Assembly: GCA_031279825.1 (NCBI GenBank)
Contig: JAITHT010000012.1
Location: 1 to 64,000, forward strand
Direction of reading: 5' to 3'
Source of the DNA: Desulfovibrio sp.
Lineage (GTDB): Bacteria; Desulfobacterota; Desulfovibrionia; Desulfovibrionales; Desulfovibrionaceae
DNA: 64,000 nucleotides
Below the pieces are notes generated by a model, which ran no database searches, was not told the DNA's origin, and worked only from the letters and a program-made list of their open reading frames with translations. The translations under genes and the position numbers were made by a program. Positions 56,658 to 64,000 of the stretch are shown piece after piece (the first letter of the stretch is position 1; each line of letters opens with the position of its first letter).

Positions 56658-58616
56658 TTATTCGCCGGCGCGGGCAGGTTCGCTTTCCATAAGCGCAGCA
56701 AGGCGTCCTGCAATGCTTTTGGCCTTTGCCCTGCCAATGCCGGGTACCTCACTCAGGGAGTTTTCGCCGGCTGCGGCCATGGCCGCCAGAGAGCCGAAAT
56801 GCGCGAAAAGCCGGCGAGCCGTTTCCGGACCCACGCCAGGCAGACGGGTCAGTTCTCCCGCAAGGGTAACCGCGGCCCGGGCTTTCCTGTGGCGGTTGAT
56901 GACGTAGTCATGCGCCGTATCGCGAATGCGCTGCAAGAAAAGAAGCTCTCGGCTGCCGGGCGGCATGTTCAGGGGATTGCTTCTGCCGGGCACAAAGATG
57001 CGGTCGCTTACATTGCCTGCCCGCCGATCAGGGAGGTTGGCTTCAGTTCTGGCTTTGGCGATGGAAGCCATAAAAAAGCTATTGCCCGTGCCTTTTTCTC
57101 CGAACACGCGTTGCACGGCAGCCAACTGTCCTTTCCCGCCGTCCACCAGCAGCAGGTCAGGCCAGGGTTCTCCGGCCGCGGCGCGCCTTACGGCCCATGC
57201 AGCGAGAGCCGCGTAATCGTCTCCGGCTTCGGCCCGGTCTTCCGTCAGGGCGTCATCAAGGGCATAAATTCTGAACGCTTCGGGAAGGGGATTTTCGTCT
57301 TCAAATACGACAAGTCCGGCGCGAACCTGTCGTCCGGCGGTATGGGAAATATCCACCGCCTCAATACGCCGCGCGGGTCTGTCCATGCCCAGGTACTTAG
57401 CCAAAACCCCGGCCAAAGGGGGGTGAATGGTGTTTTTTATCGCCTCGCGGGCATTGGAGGCGGCCATAACGGACAAAGCATCCTCGTCTCTGCTGCGTGG
57501 TTCGGTAATGTGCACCGGTGAGCCTCGGATTTCAGCAAGAGCGGTTTCCAAGGGCGCCATGCCGTCTTCTTGCGCGTTCTCATGGAAAGATGGCTTTTCA
57601 GCAACGCGGGAAGCGTTGAAAAGCCCGTCTGAAGAAGAGGCGAGCAGCCAGGGGATCACAATGCGCGGAGGGATGCTTTCTTCAAATTCCCGGCGATTCA
57701 GATAATATTGGGTTAAAAAGCCGCGAATTAATTCCGGGGTATCTTCCACGGTGAGTCCGGGCCAGAAATAATTGCGTCCGTCCAGGAGGCGTCCGTCGCG
57801 TACAAAGACTATGCCCAAGGCGAGTCCTTCAGGCACCTGGGCCACTCCTACAATATCCAGAGTACGGGTCTCGGGTAAAACCACGGACTGACGTTCCAAG
57901 GTGTATTCTACGGTCTTGATTTGGTCGCGCAGGCGCGCCGCCTGTTCAAAACGAAGTTCGGCCGCGGCCAGCGCCATTTCCTCTCTGAGTTTATGCACAA
58001 GTTCCCGGGAACGGCCGGACAAGAGCAGGATAGTCTTGTTCAGCAAGGATTGATAGTCTTCGCGGGTCACGGAGAGAACGCAAGGGGCAAGACATTGCCC
58101 CATATCGTAATAGAGGCAGGGACGGGTACGATTGGCAAAGGCGACATCACGGCAACGGCGCAGAGGAAAGTATTTGTGTATAAGCTTCCATGTTTCGCGT
58201 GCCGCCGAGGCGGAGGCAAAGGGGCCGAAAAAGCGGGCATGCCGGCCTTTGTCCGGATGGCGGCTACGGCGCACTATCTCTATTCGGGGATACGGATGCG
58301 CGTTGCCTATACGGAAGAGGAGATATTCCTTGTCATCACGCAAAACAATATTATAGCGCGGACGGTGTTTTTTGATCAGGCTGGCTTCCAGCAGCAGAGC
58401 TTCTTTTTCGGTGCTTGTGCGCAATATGTCGATGCCGGAGGAGGCGCGCAGCATGGTACGCGTCTTGGGCGAAAGGGAGGATTCGTCGCGAAAGTAGGAT
58501 GCGATGCGATGGCGCAGGCGTTTTGCCTTGCCTACATAGAGGATCCGCCCGGCGCTGTCTTTGTATAAATAGACACCGGGTGCAACGGGAAAAAACGAAA
58601 GGTCGGGCTTTTCCAT
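56658..58616 (-). CDS. uvrC: Excinuclease ABC subunit C
   Basis: 652 residues starting at ATG 58616 ('MEKPDLSFFPVAPGVYLYKD'); a longer start inside the neighbour at 58673 or 58650 is possible since the ribosome site is weak. GIY-YIG nuclease domain ('GVYLYKDSAGRILYVGKAKRLRHRIASYF') makes the 3' incision. A UVR motif ('LVHKLREEMALAAAELRFEQAARLRDQI') follows, then the RNase H-like domain ('VDISHTAGRQVRAGLVVFEDENP', 'LLLVDGGKGQLAAV') for the 5' incision and two C-terminal helix-hairpin-helix motifs. Confidence 0.95.
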   Translation of the reverse strand: MEKPDLSFFPVAPGVYLYKDSAGRILYVGKAKRLRHRIASYFRDESSLSPKTRTMLRASSGIDILRTSTEKEALLLEASLIKKHRPRYNIVLRDDKEYLLFRIGNAHPYPRIEIVRRSRHPDKGRHARFFGPFASASAARETWKLIHKYFPLRRCRDVAFANRTRPCLYYDMGQCLAPCVLSVTREDYQSLLNKTILLLSGRSRELVHKLREEMALAAAELRFEQAARLRDQIKTVEYTLERQSVVLPETRTLDIVGVAQVPEGLALGIVFVRDGRLLDGRNYFWPGLTVEDTPELIRGFLTQYYLNRREFEESIPPRIVIPWLLASSSDGLFNASRVAEKPSFHENAQEDGMAPLETALAEIRGSPVHITEPRSRDEDALSVMAASNAREAIKNTIHPPLAGVLAKYLGMDRPARRIEAVDISHTAGRQVRAGLVVFEDENPLPEAFRIYALDDALTEDRAEAGDDYAALAAWAVRRAAAGEPWPDLLLVDGGKGQLAAVQRVFGEKGTGNSFFMASIAKARTEANLPDRRAGNVSDRIFVPGRSNPLNMPPGSRELLFLQRIRDTAHDYVINRHRKARAAVTLAGELTRLPGVGPETARRLFAHFGSLAAMAAAGENSLSEVPGIGRAKAKSIAGRLAALMESEPARAGE

Positions 58617-58645
58617 AACATTATCGGCGCTGCGCCTGTTTCGGC

Positions 58646-60103
58646 TCATGTCGCGGAAGAGCCTGTCCGGCAAGAGATCTCCGCGCCGCCGCTTCTTTTT
58701 TCCGCGATGGCTCGGGCAGGTATGATGCCCGTAGCGGCGGCGGCGACAATATTGCCGGATACCCCCGGACCATCGCCGGCTACATACAGGCTGGGCAAGG
58801 AGGTCTCCAGATTGCCGTCGGTTTCCACCTGGGTGGCGAAAAACTTGATTTCCGGCGCGTACAGAAGGGTTTCTTCATTGGCAACACCGGGAATGACGCT
58901 GTTTAGTTGCAGGAGCCCTTCCACAACGTTGGTGACGATACGTTCAGGCAGAGCCATGGCGATGTCGCCCGGAGTGACGTTACGCATGGTGGGCGCTAAA
59001 GAACCCTTGTTAATGCGGTTCCATGTGGAACGTCGGCCGCGCTTGAGATCTCCGAAACGCTGCAACAGCGGCTTGCCTCCACCGATAAGCGTGGCCAGCT
59101 TGCCAAGGGCCATCCCATAGCCCTGATTGTCGGACACCGGATCCGTAAGCACCACTTTGGAGAGAAACGCGAAATTGGAATTTTCGGATTTCTTGTCGCG
59201 AAAGGCGTGTCCGTTGACGCATACGAATTCCTGGTAGTTTTCCAGAGTGACAAACCCTTCCGGATTTGTGCAGAACGTGCGCGTTCCATCGTCATATTTT
59301 GCGGTTTGTACAAAAAAAGTAGGATCATAGATGACGCTGGTCAGAGCATGGAGGATATCTTTATGCACTTCAACCCGAACGCCGATTTCGATACCGCGCT
59401 GGCTGACGCCGAGATTGAATGAACGAGCGATTTCACTCATCCAGTCGGCTCCCGAGCGGCCGGGGGCAAGAATTACAGCATTTGCCGAAAAGTTTTCGGT
59501 AAGCGTGCGCACGCCGCATGCGCGTCCAGCGTCGGTCAATACTCCGGTTACATGCTGTCCGGTAAGGATGGTAACGCCTTTTTGCCTGAGCCATCGGCAC
59601 ATACCGCTTATGTGGCGGGGCAGGAAATCACTGCCCAAATGTTTCTGTTTAATAAGGAGCAGATCAATGCCTGCCCGTTTAGCGTTTCTGCGGATTTCTT
59701 CGGCGCTTTCCATATCTGTGGGAAAAACCGGGGCATCCATACCGAAACGGTTGAATATGGCTTCGGTTTCATCAATCAGACACTGAGACTCCGCACTATT
59801 CAGAAATTGCGTCAGATCAGTTTTTCCCAATTTATGGATAAAATTCAGTTTACCGTCGGAAAAAAGCCCGGCTCCTCCCATTCCCGAAAGGATATGGCAG
59901 GGTGAGCAATGAAGGCATCTGCCTGTATTGCCCACAGGGCAACGGCGTTTTTCCGCCATTTCTCCCCGTTCAAGCAAAATTACGGATAGGTCCGTGTGTT
60001 CAGCCAGCCAATAGGAGGCAAAAAGACCGGCAGGACCGCCGCCGACAATAGCTACGTCATATCTGTGGTGGACGTTGTTCACAAAGAGCGACTCATGCTG
60101 CAA
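58646..60103 (-). CDS. FAD-dependent dehydrogenase (COG2509-type)
   Basis: 485 residues. TTG start at 60103 is the first usable codon (GTG at 60085 possible; no in-frame ATG). FAD site 'DVAIVGGGPAGLFASYWLA' near 16-35, then a conserved 'EKRRCPVGNTGRCLHCSPCHILSGMGGAGLFSDGKLN' with a Cys cluster, and 'SLYVAGDGPGVSGNIVAAAATGI' near the C-terminus. The family is widespread in anaerobes but the substrate is unknown; flavin dehydrogenase of the BaiN/HI0933-related group. Gap of 29 bases to uvrC. Confidence 0.85.
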   Translation of the reverse strand: MQHESLFVNNVHHRYDVAIVGGGPAGLFASYWLAEHTDLSVILLERGEMAEKRRCPVGNTGRCLHCSPCHILSGMGGAGLFSDGKLNFIHKLGKTDLTQFLNSAESQCLIDETEAIFNRFGMDAPVFPTDMESAEEIRRNAKRAGIDLLLIKQKHLGSDFLPRHISGMCRWLRQKGVTILTGQHVTGVLTDAGRACGVRTLTENFSANAVILAPGRSGADWMSEIARSFNLGVSQRGIEIGVRVEVHKDILHALTSVIYDPTFFVQTAKYDDGTRTFCTNPEGFVTLENYQEFVCVNGHAFRDKKSENSNFAFLSKVVLTDPVSDNQGYGMALGKLATLIGGGKPLLQRFGDLKRGRRSTWNRINKGSLAPTMRNVTPGDIAMALPERIVTNVVEGLLQLNSVIPGVANEETLLYAPEIKFFATQVETDGNLETSLPSLYVAGDGPGVSGNIVAAAATGIIPARAIAEKRSGGAEISCRTGSSAT

Positions 60104-60154
60104 GAGGATGTGCGGATTTGAGCGAGGCGTTCACTATCTGTTTTAATATTATAG

Positions 60155-60177
60155 AGCAATTTCAAGATGAAATTGCT
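60155..60177. repeat. AGCAATTTCA palindrome
   Basis: AGCAATTTCA (60155-60164) and TGAAATTGCT (60168-60177) with a 3-base loop, between two minus-strand genes. Near-identical to 61231-61257; both begin TAGAGCAATTTC. Confidence 0.5.
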
Positions 60178-60232
60178 GTAAAATGTGATTGATCCGGTAT
60201 CCTGTCAAGAATAACTATATCACGAATCATTA

Positions 60233-61207
60233 TCATCGATCCCGATTCTGAATATAGAGCATCATTTGCCGCAATACCATCCGTTCTGCAGATTCCGGCA
60301 ACACATCAAGGGAAGCTCCCGCTGCGATAAGGCGACTATCGGCCAATTCCCGGGTGCGCTGAGCGTATCCCTGCCTATAGATGCACGCGTTCACCTCATC
60401 AAGTTCGGCGGAATTGATGGCGTTATCGCGAAAGCGTTGCTTAAAGCACGTCGCTTCCTGTTCCGGCAGAGAGGCGATATATAATTGGAGCGGCGGCGTT
60501 ATTTTACCTTCCCGGATATCGCCACCCAAGGGTTTACCGGTCTTTTCCGTCGGAAAAAAGTCCAGAGCGTCATCCACTATTTGAAAGGCGACGCCCAGTT
60601 CAAGCCCGAAAGTCGCGGCAGCCTGTATCAAAGGTTCAGCCGCTCCGGACAGGATTGCTCCGAGTTCGCAGGATGAACGCAACATCCACGCTGTCTTCCC
60701 GGTAATGATATCAAGGTATTGTTCCTGCGATAAATACATGTCGCGCAGGTGGGCAAATTCCGCCATTTCCCCGACGGCTGTTCGCATGACCGCTTCGGAA
60801 ACACACGCCGTCAGCCGAGCGTCACCAAAGGAAGACACTATATGCAACGCTTTGGCCAGCATAGCGTCGCCGGTCAGGATGGCCGGAGCCATTCCATACA
60901 GGATGTGGGCGGCAGGCTTGTTGCGGCGCAAATCAGCATTATCAAGAATGTCGTCATGCAGCAGTGTGGCGGCATGCAGTATTTCTATAGCTGCGCCGAG
61001 TTCATACAGAAGTTCGCTTGTTTTTTCCTGACAGTTGAGAGCACGGCCCACGAGCAAGGTAAGGAGCGGGCGCAGTCGTTTGCCGCCGGCCAGGAGCACA
61101 TGCCGCGCCACCGGACGCGCCTCATCGGGAAGTTCTGCAATGCGCCGTTCAATGGCCTTATTAATCTTCGGCTGTTCCCGGCGAAGATAACTATGGAGTT
61201 CCCTCAT
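60233..61207 (-). CDS. Polyprenyl diphosphate synthase
   Basis: 324 residues. All-helical trans-isoprenyl synthase. First Asp-rich motif 'LLHDDILDNADLRRNKPAAH', second 'VAFQIVDDALDFFPTEKTGKPLGGDIREGKITPPL'; 'AGGKRLRPLL' binds the allylic substrate end. The bulk before the first DDxxD suggests long-chain products (octaprenyl-type, for the menaquinone side chain) rather than farnesyl. Fits a menaquinone-using anaerobe. Confidence 0.9.
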   Translation of the reverse strand: MRELHSYLRREQPKINKAIERRIAELPDEARPVARHVLLAGGKRLRPLLTLLVGRALNCQEKTSELLYELGAAIEILHAATLLHDDILDNADLRRNKPAAHILYGMAPAILTGDAMLAKALHIVSSFGDARLTACVSEAVMRTAVGEMAEFAHLRDMYLSQEQYLDIITGKTAWMLRSSCELGAILSGAAEPLIQAAATFGLELGVAFQIVDDALDFFPTEKTGKPLGGDIREGKITPPLQLYIASLPEQEATCFKQRFRDNAINSAELDEVNACIYRQGYAQRTRELADSRLIAAGASLDVLPESAERMVLRQMMLYIQNRDR

Positions 61208-61509
61208 ACGGATAACCGGCGTTGTGTGTTAGAGCAATTTCACAATGAAATTGCTCTCGCGGCGATTCTTTCGCGCGCCGCACGCCCATGAGGCACAGGC
61301 GAAATTTATTTTTGCCGGCAGTGCCGGATGGAGCGCCTCAAAGGTAAAATGCTCCAGGGCCTGTTAAGGAAACGCTGAATAATGAAGTCAAGCAGGCTTT
61401 ATTATTCAGCGGGGCAGCAAAAAACCGTCAAAGTTGCTGCATTTGAGCTGTATTTCCTTCTATTTTCTTCATTTTGTGCCCCTTTTCCCAAAAAAAGGCG
61501 CACGTATCC
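61208..61509. other. Intergenic repeat region
   Basis: No gene. A perfect 12-bp inverted repeat AGAGCAATTTCA / TGAAATTGCTCT (61231-61242 with 61246-61257) opens a stretch related to the 39447 repeat, ending near 61350 with 'CAAAGGTAAAATGCTC'. It is followed by an 11-bp inverted repeat CGCTGAATAAT / ATTATTCAGCG (about 61372-61412), perhaps an IS end. Confidence 0.45.
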
Positions 61510-61856
61510 TCATGCCGGCAGTGGCCTGCCGGTCCGGATGCACATCAAGAGATTCGCGCTGGTGAGTAGCATATGCAACCGATGCGTATTTTTGGCCAGG
61601 CCACGGTAAACTGTCTTACTATATCCGAAGAAGCGCTTGATAATCAGCGACGGGTGTTCAACCTTGGAACGGATCGAGGACTTGCGCCGCTCGATCCGCT
61701 TTTCGTAGTCGGGCAAATGATTCTGAGCCTTCCGTACGCTTCCGGCCCGCCGGTTGATCAGGGAATGAACTCGTCCATAGCCTTCAGAAATTCTTCACGT
61801 TTTGTCGTACGCTTGCGAAGGCCGTATTCGACGTCGCTGAAGCCGGCCTGTTTCAT
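61510..61856 (-). pseudogene. IS5-family transposase with large internal deletion
   Basis: The N-terminal piece from ATG 61856 reads MKQAGFSDVEYGLRKRTTKR and stops after 32 codons at 61758. Downstream another frame carries the C-terminus 'YEKRIERRKSSIRSKVEHP' with 'IIKRFFGYSKTVYRGLAKN', the conserved end of IS5 transposases that includes the catalytic Glu ('VEH' region), stopping at 61510. The middle of the protein and most of the DDE core are gone. The IS end lies at 61903-61938. Same family as the remnant at 7739-8068. Confidence 0.75.
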
Positions 61857-61902
61857 TGGCGCCTCCCGTGGATGGGGAGAGTATAATGAAAATGCAACGT
61901 GT

Positions 61903-61938
61903 TGGCGATCATATACTGGGGATTAAATCAGCGGTTCC
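61903..61938. repeat. IS5-type terminal sequence, copy 3
   Basis: Identical to 8851-8884 (GATCATATACTGGGGATTAA then ATCAGCGGTTCC) and located about 50 bases upstream of the transposase start at 61856, which fixes it as the 5' end of this IS. Confidence 0.7.
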
Positions 61939-61976
61939 TAAAGTTGCGTCTTGTTGGTGAGATTGCATAAATTTTA

Positions 61977-63020
61977 GAGGGTGTCCATAATTTTGTGTAA
62001 TCGGTTTTTCTATTAAGTGGGAAACCTGTCCTCAAACAGGATGGCAAATCGATTCAGTGCCGCCTTCCAGTCCTTGACGGGCATCGTCCATTTTTTGCTG
62101 ATACTCCGGAGCGCCAGCCAGAAGATTTTGAAAACCGCCTCGTCACGGGGGAAACCCCCTTTGGCCTTGGTGACTTTCCGCAGACTCATGTTCAGCGATT
62201 CTATGGCGTTAGTCGTGTAAATCATCTTTCGGATCTCCGGCGGATACGCAAAGAAGGGGATCACACGTTGCCAGTTCGCCCGCCAGGATTTTGCTATCAG
62301 GGGATAGCTGGAGTTCCATTTGCGCTCCATGTCTTCAAGGGTCGATTCCGCAAGCTCCACCGTTATGGTAACACCGAGAGCCAAGTACACGGCTTTGGCG
62401 CCCACTGTGCCCGAGTCGCGCACTTTGACGTGGATGCAATCCAGGTACAGGATGGGGTAAACGGCATCAAGCGGACGGCCCTGCCATTGGCGGACTTCAT
62501 CAGACACCTCATCCGTCACCGCGTTGATCATCGCCGGGGAGACCTCGGTGTGGTACAGCTCCTTCAAATGCCCTTGGATTGTCCGCACACTCATACCTCT
62601 GGCGTAGAGCGAAATAATGAGGTCGTCGAAGCCCTGCCAGTGGGTCTGGTTCTTCTCCACCAACTGTGGCTCGAAACTTCCGTCACGGTCACGGGGAATG
62701 GCGATGGGCAGGGAGCCGTTTTTCCCTTTCAAGGTCTTTTTGCTCGTGCCGTTGCGGGTGTTGCCTTCGGCATTAACGACCTTGCCGTGTTTTTCGTAGC
62801 CCAGGTGGTGGGTTATTTCCGCTTGCAGGGCGCGTTCCACGACCTGTTTCGTTAGTTGCTCCAGGATACCACTTTTGCCCAGCAGATCGTCCGGTTTTTG
62901 ATACTTGGTAAGTAGCGCATCAATCAACTCGTCGGGAATGTCTTGGGGCTCGACCATTATCTGTCCTCCGATTCTTGAGGTAACATGATTGGCCGATTAC
63001 ACAAAATTTCTTACACCCTC
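61977..63020. mobile_element. IS256-family element, complete ends, internally deleted
   Basis: About 1,044 bases bounded by imperfect 28-bp terminal inverted repeats: GAGGGTGTCCATAATTTTGT at 61977 and the complement of the right end (62993-63020), both continuing with GTAATCGG. Flanks are AAATTTTA on the left and AAATTTTT on the right, compatible with an 8-bp target duplication with one difference. IS256 members are normally about 1.3 kb; the missing length equals the gap in the transposase. Confidence 0.8.
62013..62957 (-). CDS. IS256-family transposase lacking the second catalytic Asp
   Basis: 314 residues against about 400 for the family. The start ('PDELIDALLTKYQKPDDLLG'), DNA-binding region and first catalytic Asp ('ILYLDCIHVKVRD') are present, as is the end with catalytic Glu ('TTNAIESLN'). 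Between 'KAVYLALGVTI' and 'TVELAESTLEDMERKW' about 85 residues are missing, including the usual 'DGLKGFPEAI' that holds the second Asp. The deletion is in frame. The protein should be catalytically dead but might still bind the ends; movement would need another copy. Confidence 0.85.
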   Translation of the reverse strand: MVEPQDIPDELIDALLTKYQKPDDLLGKSGILEQLTKQVVERALQAEITHHLGYEKHGKVVNAEGNTRNGTSKKTLKGKNGSLPIAIPRDRDGSFEPQLVEKNQTHWQGFDDLIISLYARGMSVRTIQGHLKELYHTEVSPAMINAVTDEVSDEVRQWQGRPLDAVYPILYLDCIHVKVRDSGTVGAKAVYLALGVTITVELAESTLEDMERKWNSSYPLIAKSWRANWQRVIPFFAYPPEIRKMIYTTNAIESLNMSLRKVTKAKGGFPRDEAVFKIFWLALRSISKKWTMPVKDWKAALNRFAILFEDRFPT

Positions 63021-63042
63021 AAATTTTTTACAACACAGATGG

Positions 63043-63432
63043 CTATTGGAATTTTAATTCCCTTACAACTTGCATAGTTTTTTTATCTATCTCCAAACAA
63101 AATGACTTTCCATCATACCCAAAAAAAGTTATTGAAGACTCAATGCTTTTAAACATAACATTAAATATATATGTATTTTCTAAATAATTATATTCTTGTT
63201 CAGTTCTTTTTGATGTTCTTTCTGTCTCAATATCATATAGAAACTCTCCTTTTTCAGAGAAACGTAGTATCGTCTCATGAGTATCGTTTTTTACGCGTGT
63301 TTCTTCATATTCAATATCGAAATCATTTTTCGATAATTTTTTAGTATTTATAATATAATCATTGACAACAGATAGCGCACTATGTAGCTCGTCAATAGAA
63401 ATTTCCATAACATGTTGGTTTCTATTATACAT
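63043..63432 (-). CDS. Putative immunity protein
   Basis: 129 residues, AGGAGA seven bases before the ATG. Acidic, low GC, unlike the neighbouring IS. Starts 'MYNRNQHVMEISIDELHSAL'; rich in Asp/Glu/Asn/Tyr with beta-strand pattern ('YIFNVMFKSIESSITFFGYDGKSF'). It lies 38 bases after the stop of the toxin fragment at 63471 on the same strand. Small AT-rich acidic genes in this position typically encode immunity to the C-terminal toxin. Function is inferred from position only. Confidence 0.55.
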   Translation of the reverse strand: MYNRNQHVMEISIDELHSALSVVNDYIINTKKLSKNDFDIEYEETRVKNDTHETILRFSEKGEFLYDIETERTSKRTEQEYNYLENTYIFNVMFKSIESSITFFGYDGKSFCLEIDKKTMQVVRELKFQ

Positions 63433-63470
63433 TTGTATCTCCTAAAGATTGCACATGGATATATATCACA

Positions 63471-64000
63471 TTATGGATTGACATAGTAATATCCACCGTG
63501 CCCCCTGACTATACTTGGCAATCCAAGTGCTTTCGCATTTTTTCTATCTTGCGTGCTGGGAGGATCCATGTACCCCTCAGTTGCCGAACCTGGATGCGTA
63601 TGGTAAAGGCCAACAGCCTGAACAGGCCGTTCTCCCATGTCAATATAATTACGGTTTCTACCATCGACAGGGATGACGCCAGAGCCATCCTCATTCTGAA
63701 TTATCCACCCGCCTTGCTCCTTTTTGGGGCTTAACGCATCATCCATTTCATCCGGCGCATATGGAAGGGAGTCTTCCCAAGCCTTTTCAATAGCAGCACA
63801 GACAACAGGGTCATTGGCAAGATCTTGCCCTCTAGGTTTATTCGGATGTGGTACGGCTGCCATTGCTGCTATTGCTTCTTGTTGAACTCTGCCTTGCTGT
63901 TGATAGGCTTTTCCCATTGGCGCTTCCCCCCCTTCTTCTTCCTCCGTAGCGGCATCCTCCCCGCCCTCCTGCTGTTCCGGCTCCAGCGGCGGCATGGGCT
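63471..64000 (-). CDS. Polymorphic toxin C-terminus with JAMM peptidase motif (continues past window)
   Basis: At least 175 residues, 5' end outside the window; the first visible Met has no ribosome site and is preceded by open frame. A low-complexity acidic linker ('EPEQQEGGEDAATEEEEGG') leads to 'RGQDLANDPVVCAAIEKAWEDSLPYA'. Then come the peptidase-like core 'KKEQGGWIIQNEDGSGVI', 'VGLYHTHPGSATEGYMDPPS' and 'TQD', matching JAMM/MPN E...HxHxxx...SxxD metal ligands, as in the DUF4329/JAB-type toxin domains of RHS and related proteins. Ends 'GHGGYYYVNP'. Probably the effector end of an RHS or T6SS-linked toxin, with 63043-63432 as immunity. Confidence 0.65.
   Translation of the reverse strand, partial: PMPPLEPEQQEGGEDAATEEEEGGEAPMGKAYQQQGRVQQEAIAAMAAVPHPNKPRGQDLANDPVVCAAIEKAWEDSLPYAPDEMDDALSPKKEQGGWIIQNEDGSGVIPVDGRNRNYIDMGERPVQAVGLYHTHPGSATEGYMDPPSTQDRKNAKALGLPSIVRGHGGYYYVNP

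Overview
The window looks like chromosomal DNA of a deltaproteobacterium of the Desulfovibrio group. The inference rests on gene content and order: dnaA-dnaN-gyrB-gyrA-TPR protein, a second dnaA paralogue, the archaeal-type entry to the shikimate pathway (ADH synthase plus 3-dehydroquinate synthase II) next to pheA, selB, and several hybrid and sigma-54-linked two-component systems. A species cannot be named from sequence alone. Remnants of at least five IS families (IS3, IS5, IS110, IS256 and an unassigned one) and several truncated genes suggest a genome that has gone through IS expansion and decay.

Layout. 1-1048: an IS3 orfA start at the edge, a PD-(D/E)XK-like gene broken by an amber codon, and an AT-rich gap. 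1049-5821: a second dnaA, then a sensor kinase / NtrC-type regulator pair. 6004-7638: a small conserved gene and serS. 7739-8884: an IS graveyard. 9021-9826: slyD-like isomerase and partner. 10290-13827: a cyanate operon (cyanase plus three-part ABC transporter). 13947-17244: the aromatic amino acid operon, headed by a Phe/Tyr/Trp-rich leader peptide and an attenuator. 17338-21449: an Fe-S aldo/keto reductase and a CDP-sugar cassette. 21801-25738: lrgAB-like genes, a hybrid kinase and a glyoxalase-like tail. 25741-30331: IS5 remnant, then dnaX-ebfC-recR-tatD-hisH on the minus strand. 30681-39450: the replication block dnaA-dnaN-gyrB-gyrA-TPR. 39576-43999: small membrane protein, gpsA, selB and a hydroxyacid dehydrogenase. 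44469-50306: a large hybrid kinase, yhaM-like nuclease, tmk and motB. 50460-61207: cbiD, PBP1A, a cysteine-cluster protein, phosphomannomutase, uvrC, an FAD dehydrogenase and a polyprenyl synthase. 61510-64000: a collapsed IS5, a complete but internally deleted IS256 element, and the 3' end of a polymorphic toxin with a JAMM-type peptidase motif followed by a probable immunity gene.

The clearest regulatory discovery is the leader upstream of the aromatic operon. A 33-codon leader carries the run FFYGFFYFWF. It is followed by an 8-bp all-GC antiterminator pairing and an overlapping terminator hairpin, the arrangement expected for ribosome-mediated attenuation sensing all three aromatic amino acids. 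The second theme is repetitive intergenic structure: strings of hairpins that include an identical 25-bp palindrome upstream of both the lrgA-like gene and gyrA, and a family of about 120-bp elements beginning TTAGAGCA. Finally, two divergent DnaA proteins lie about 30 kb apart, only one of them in the canonical dnaN-gyrB context.
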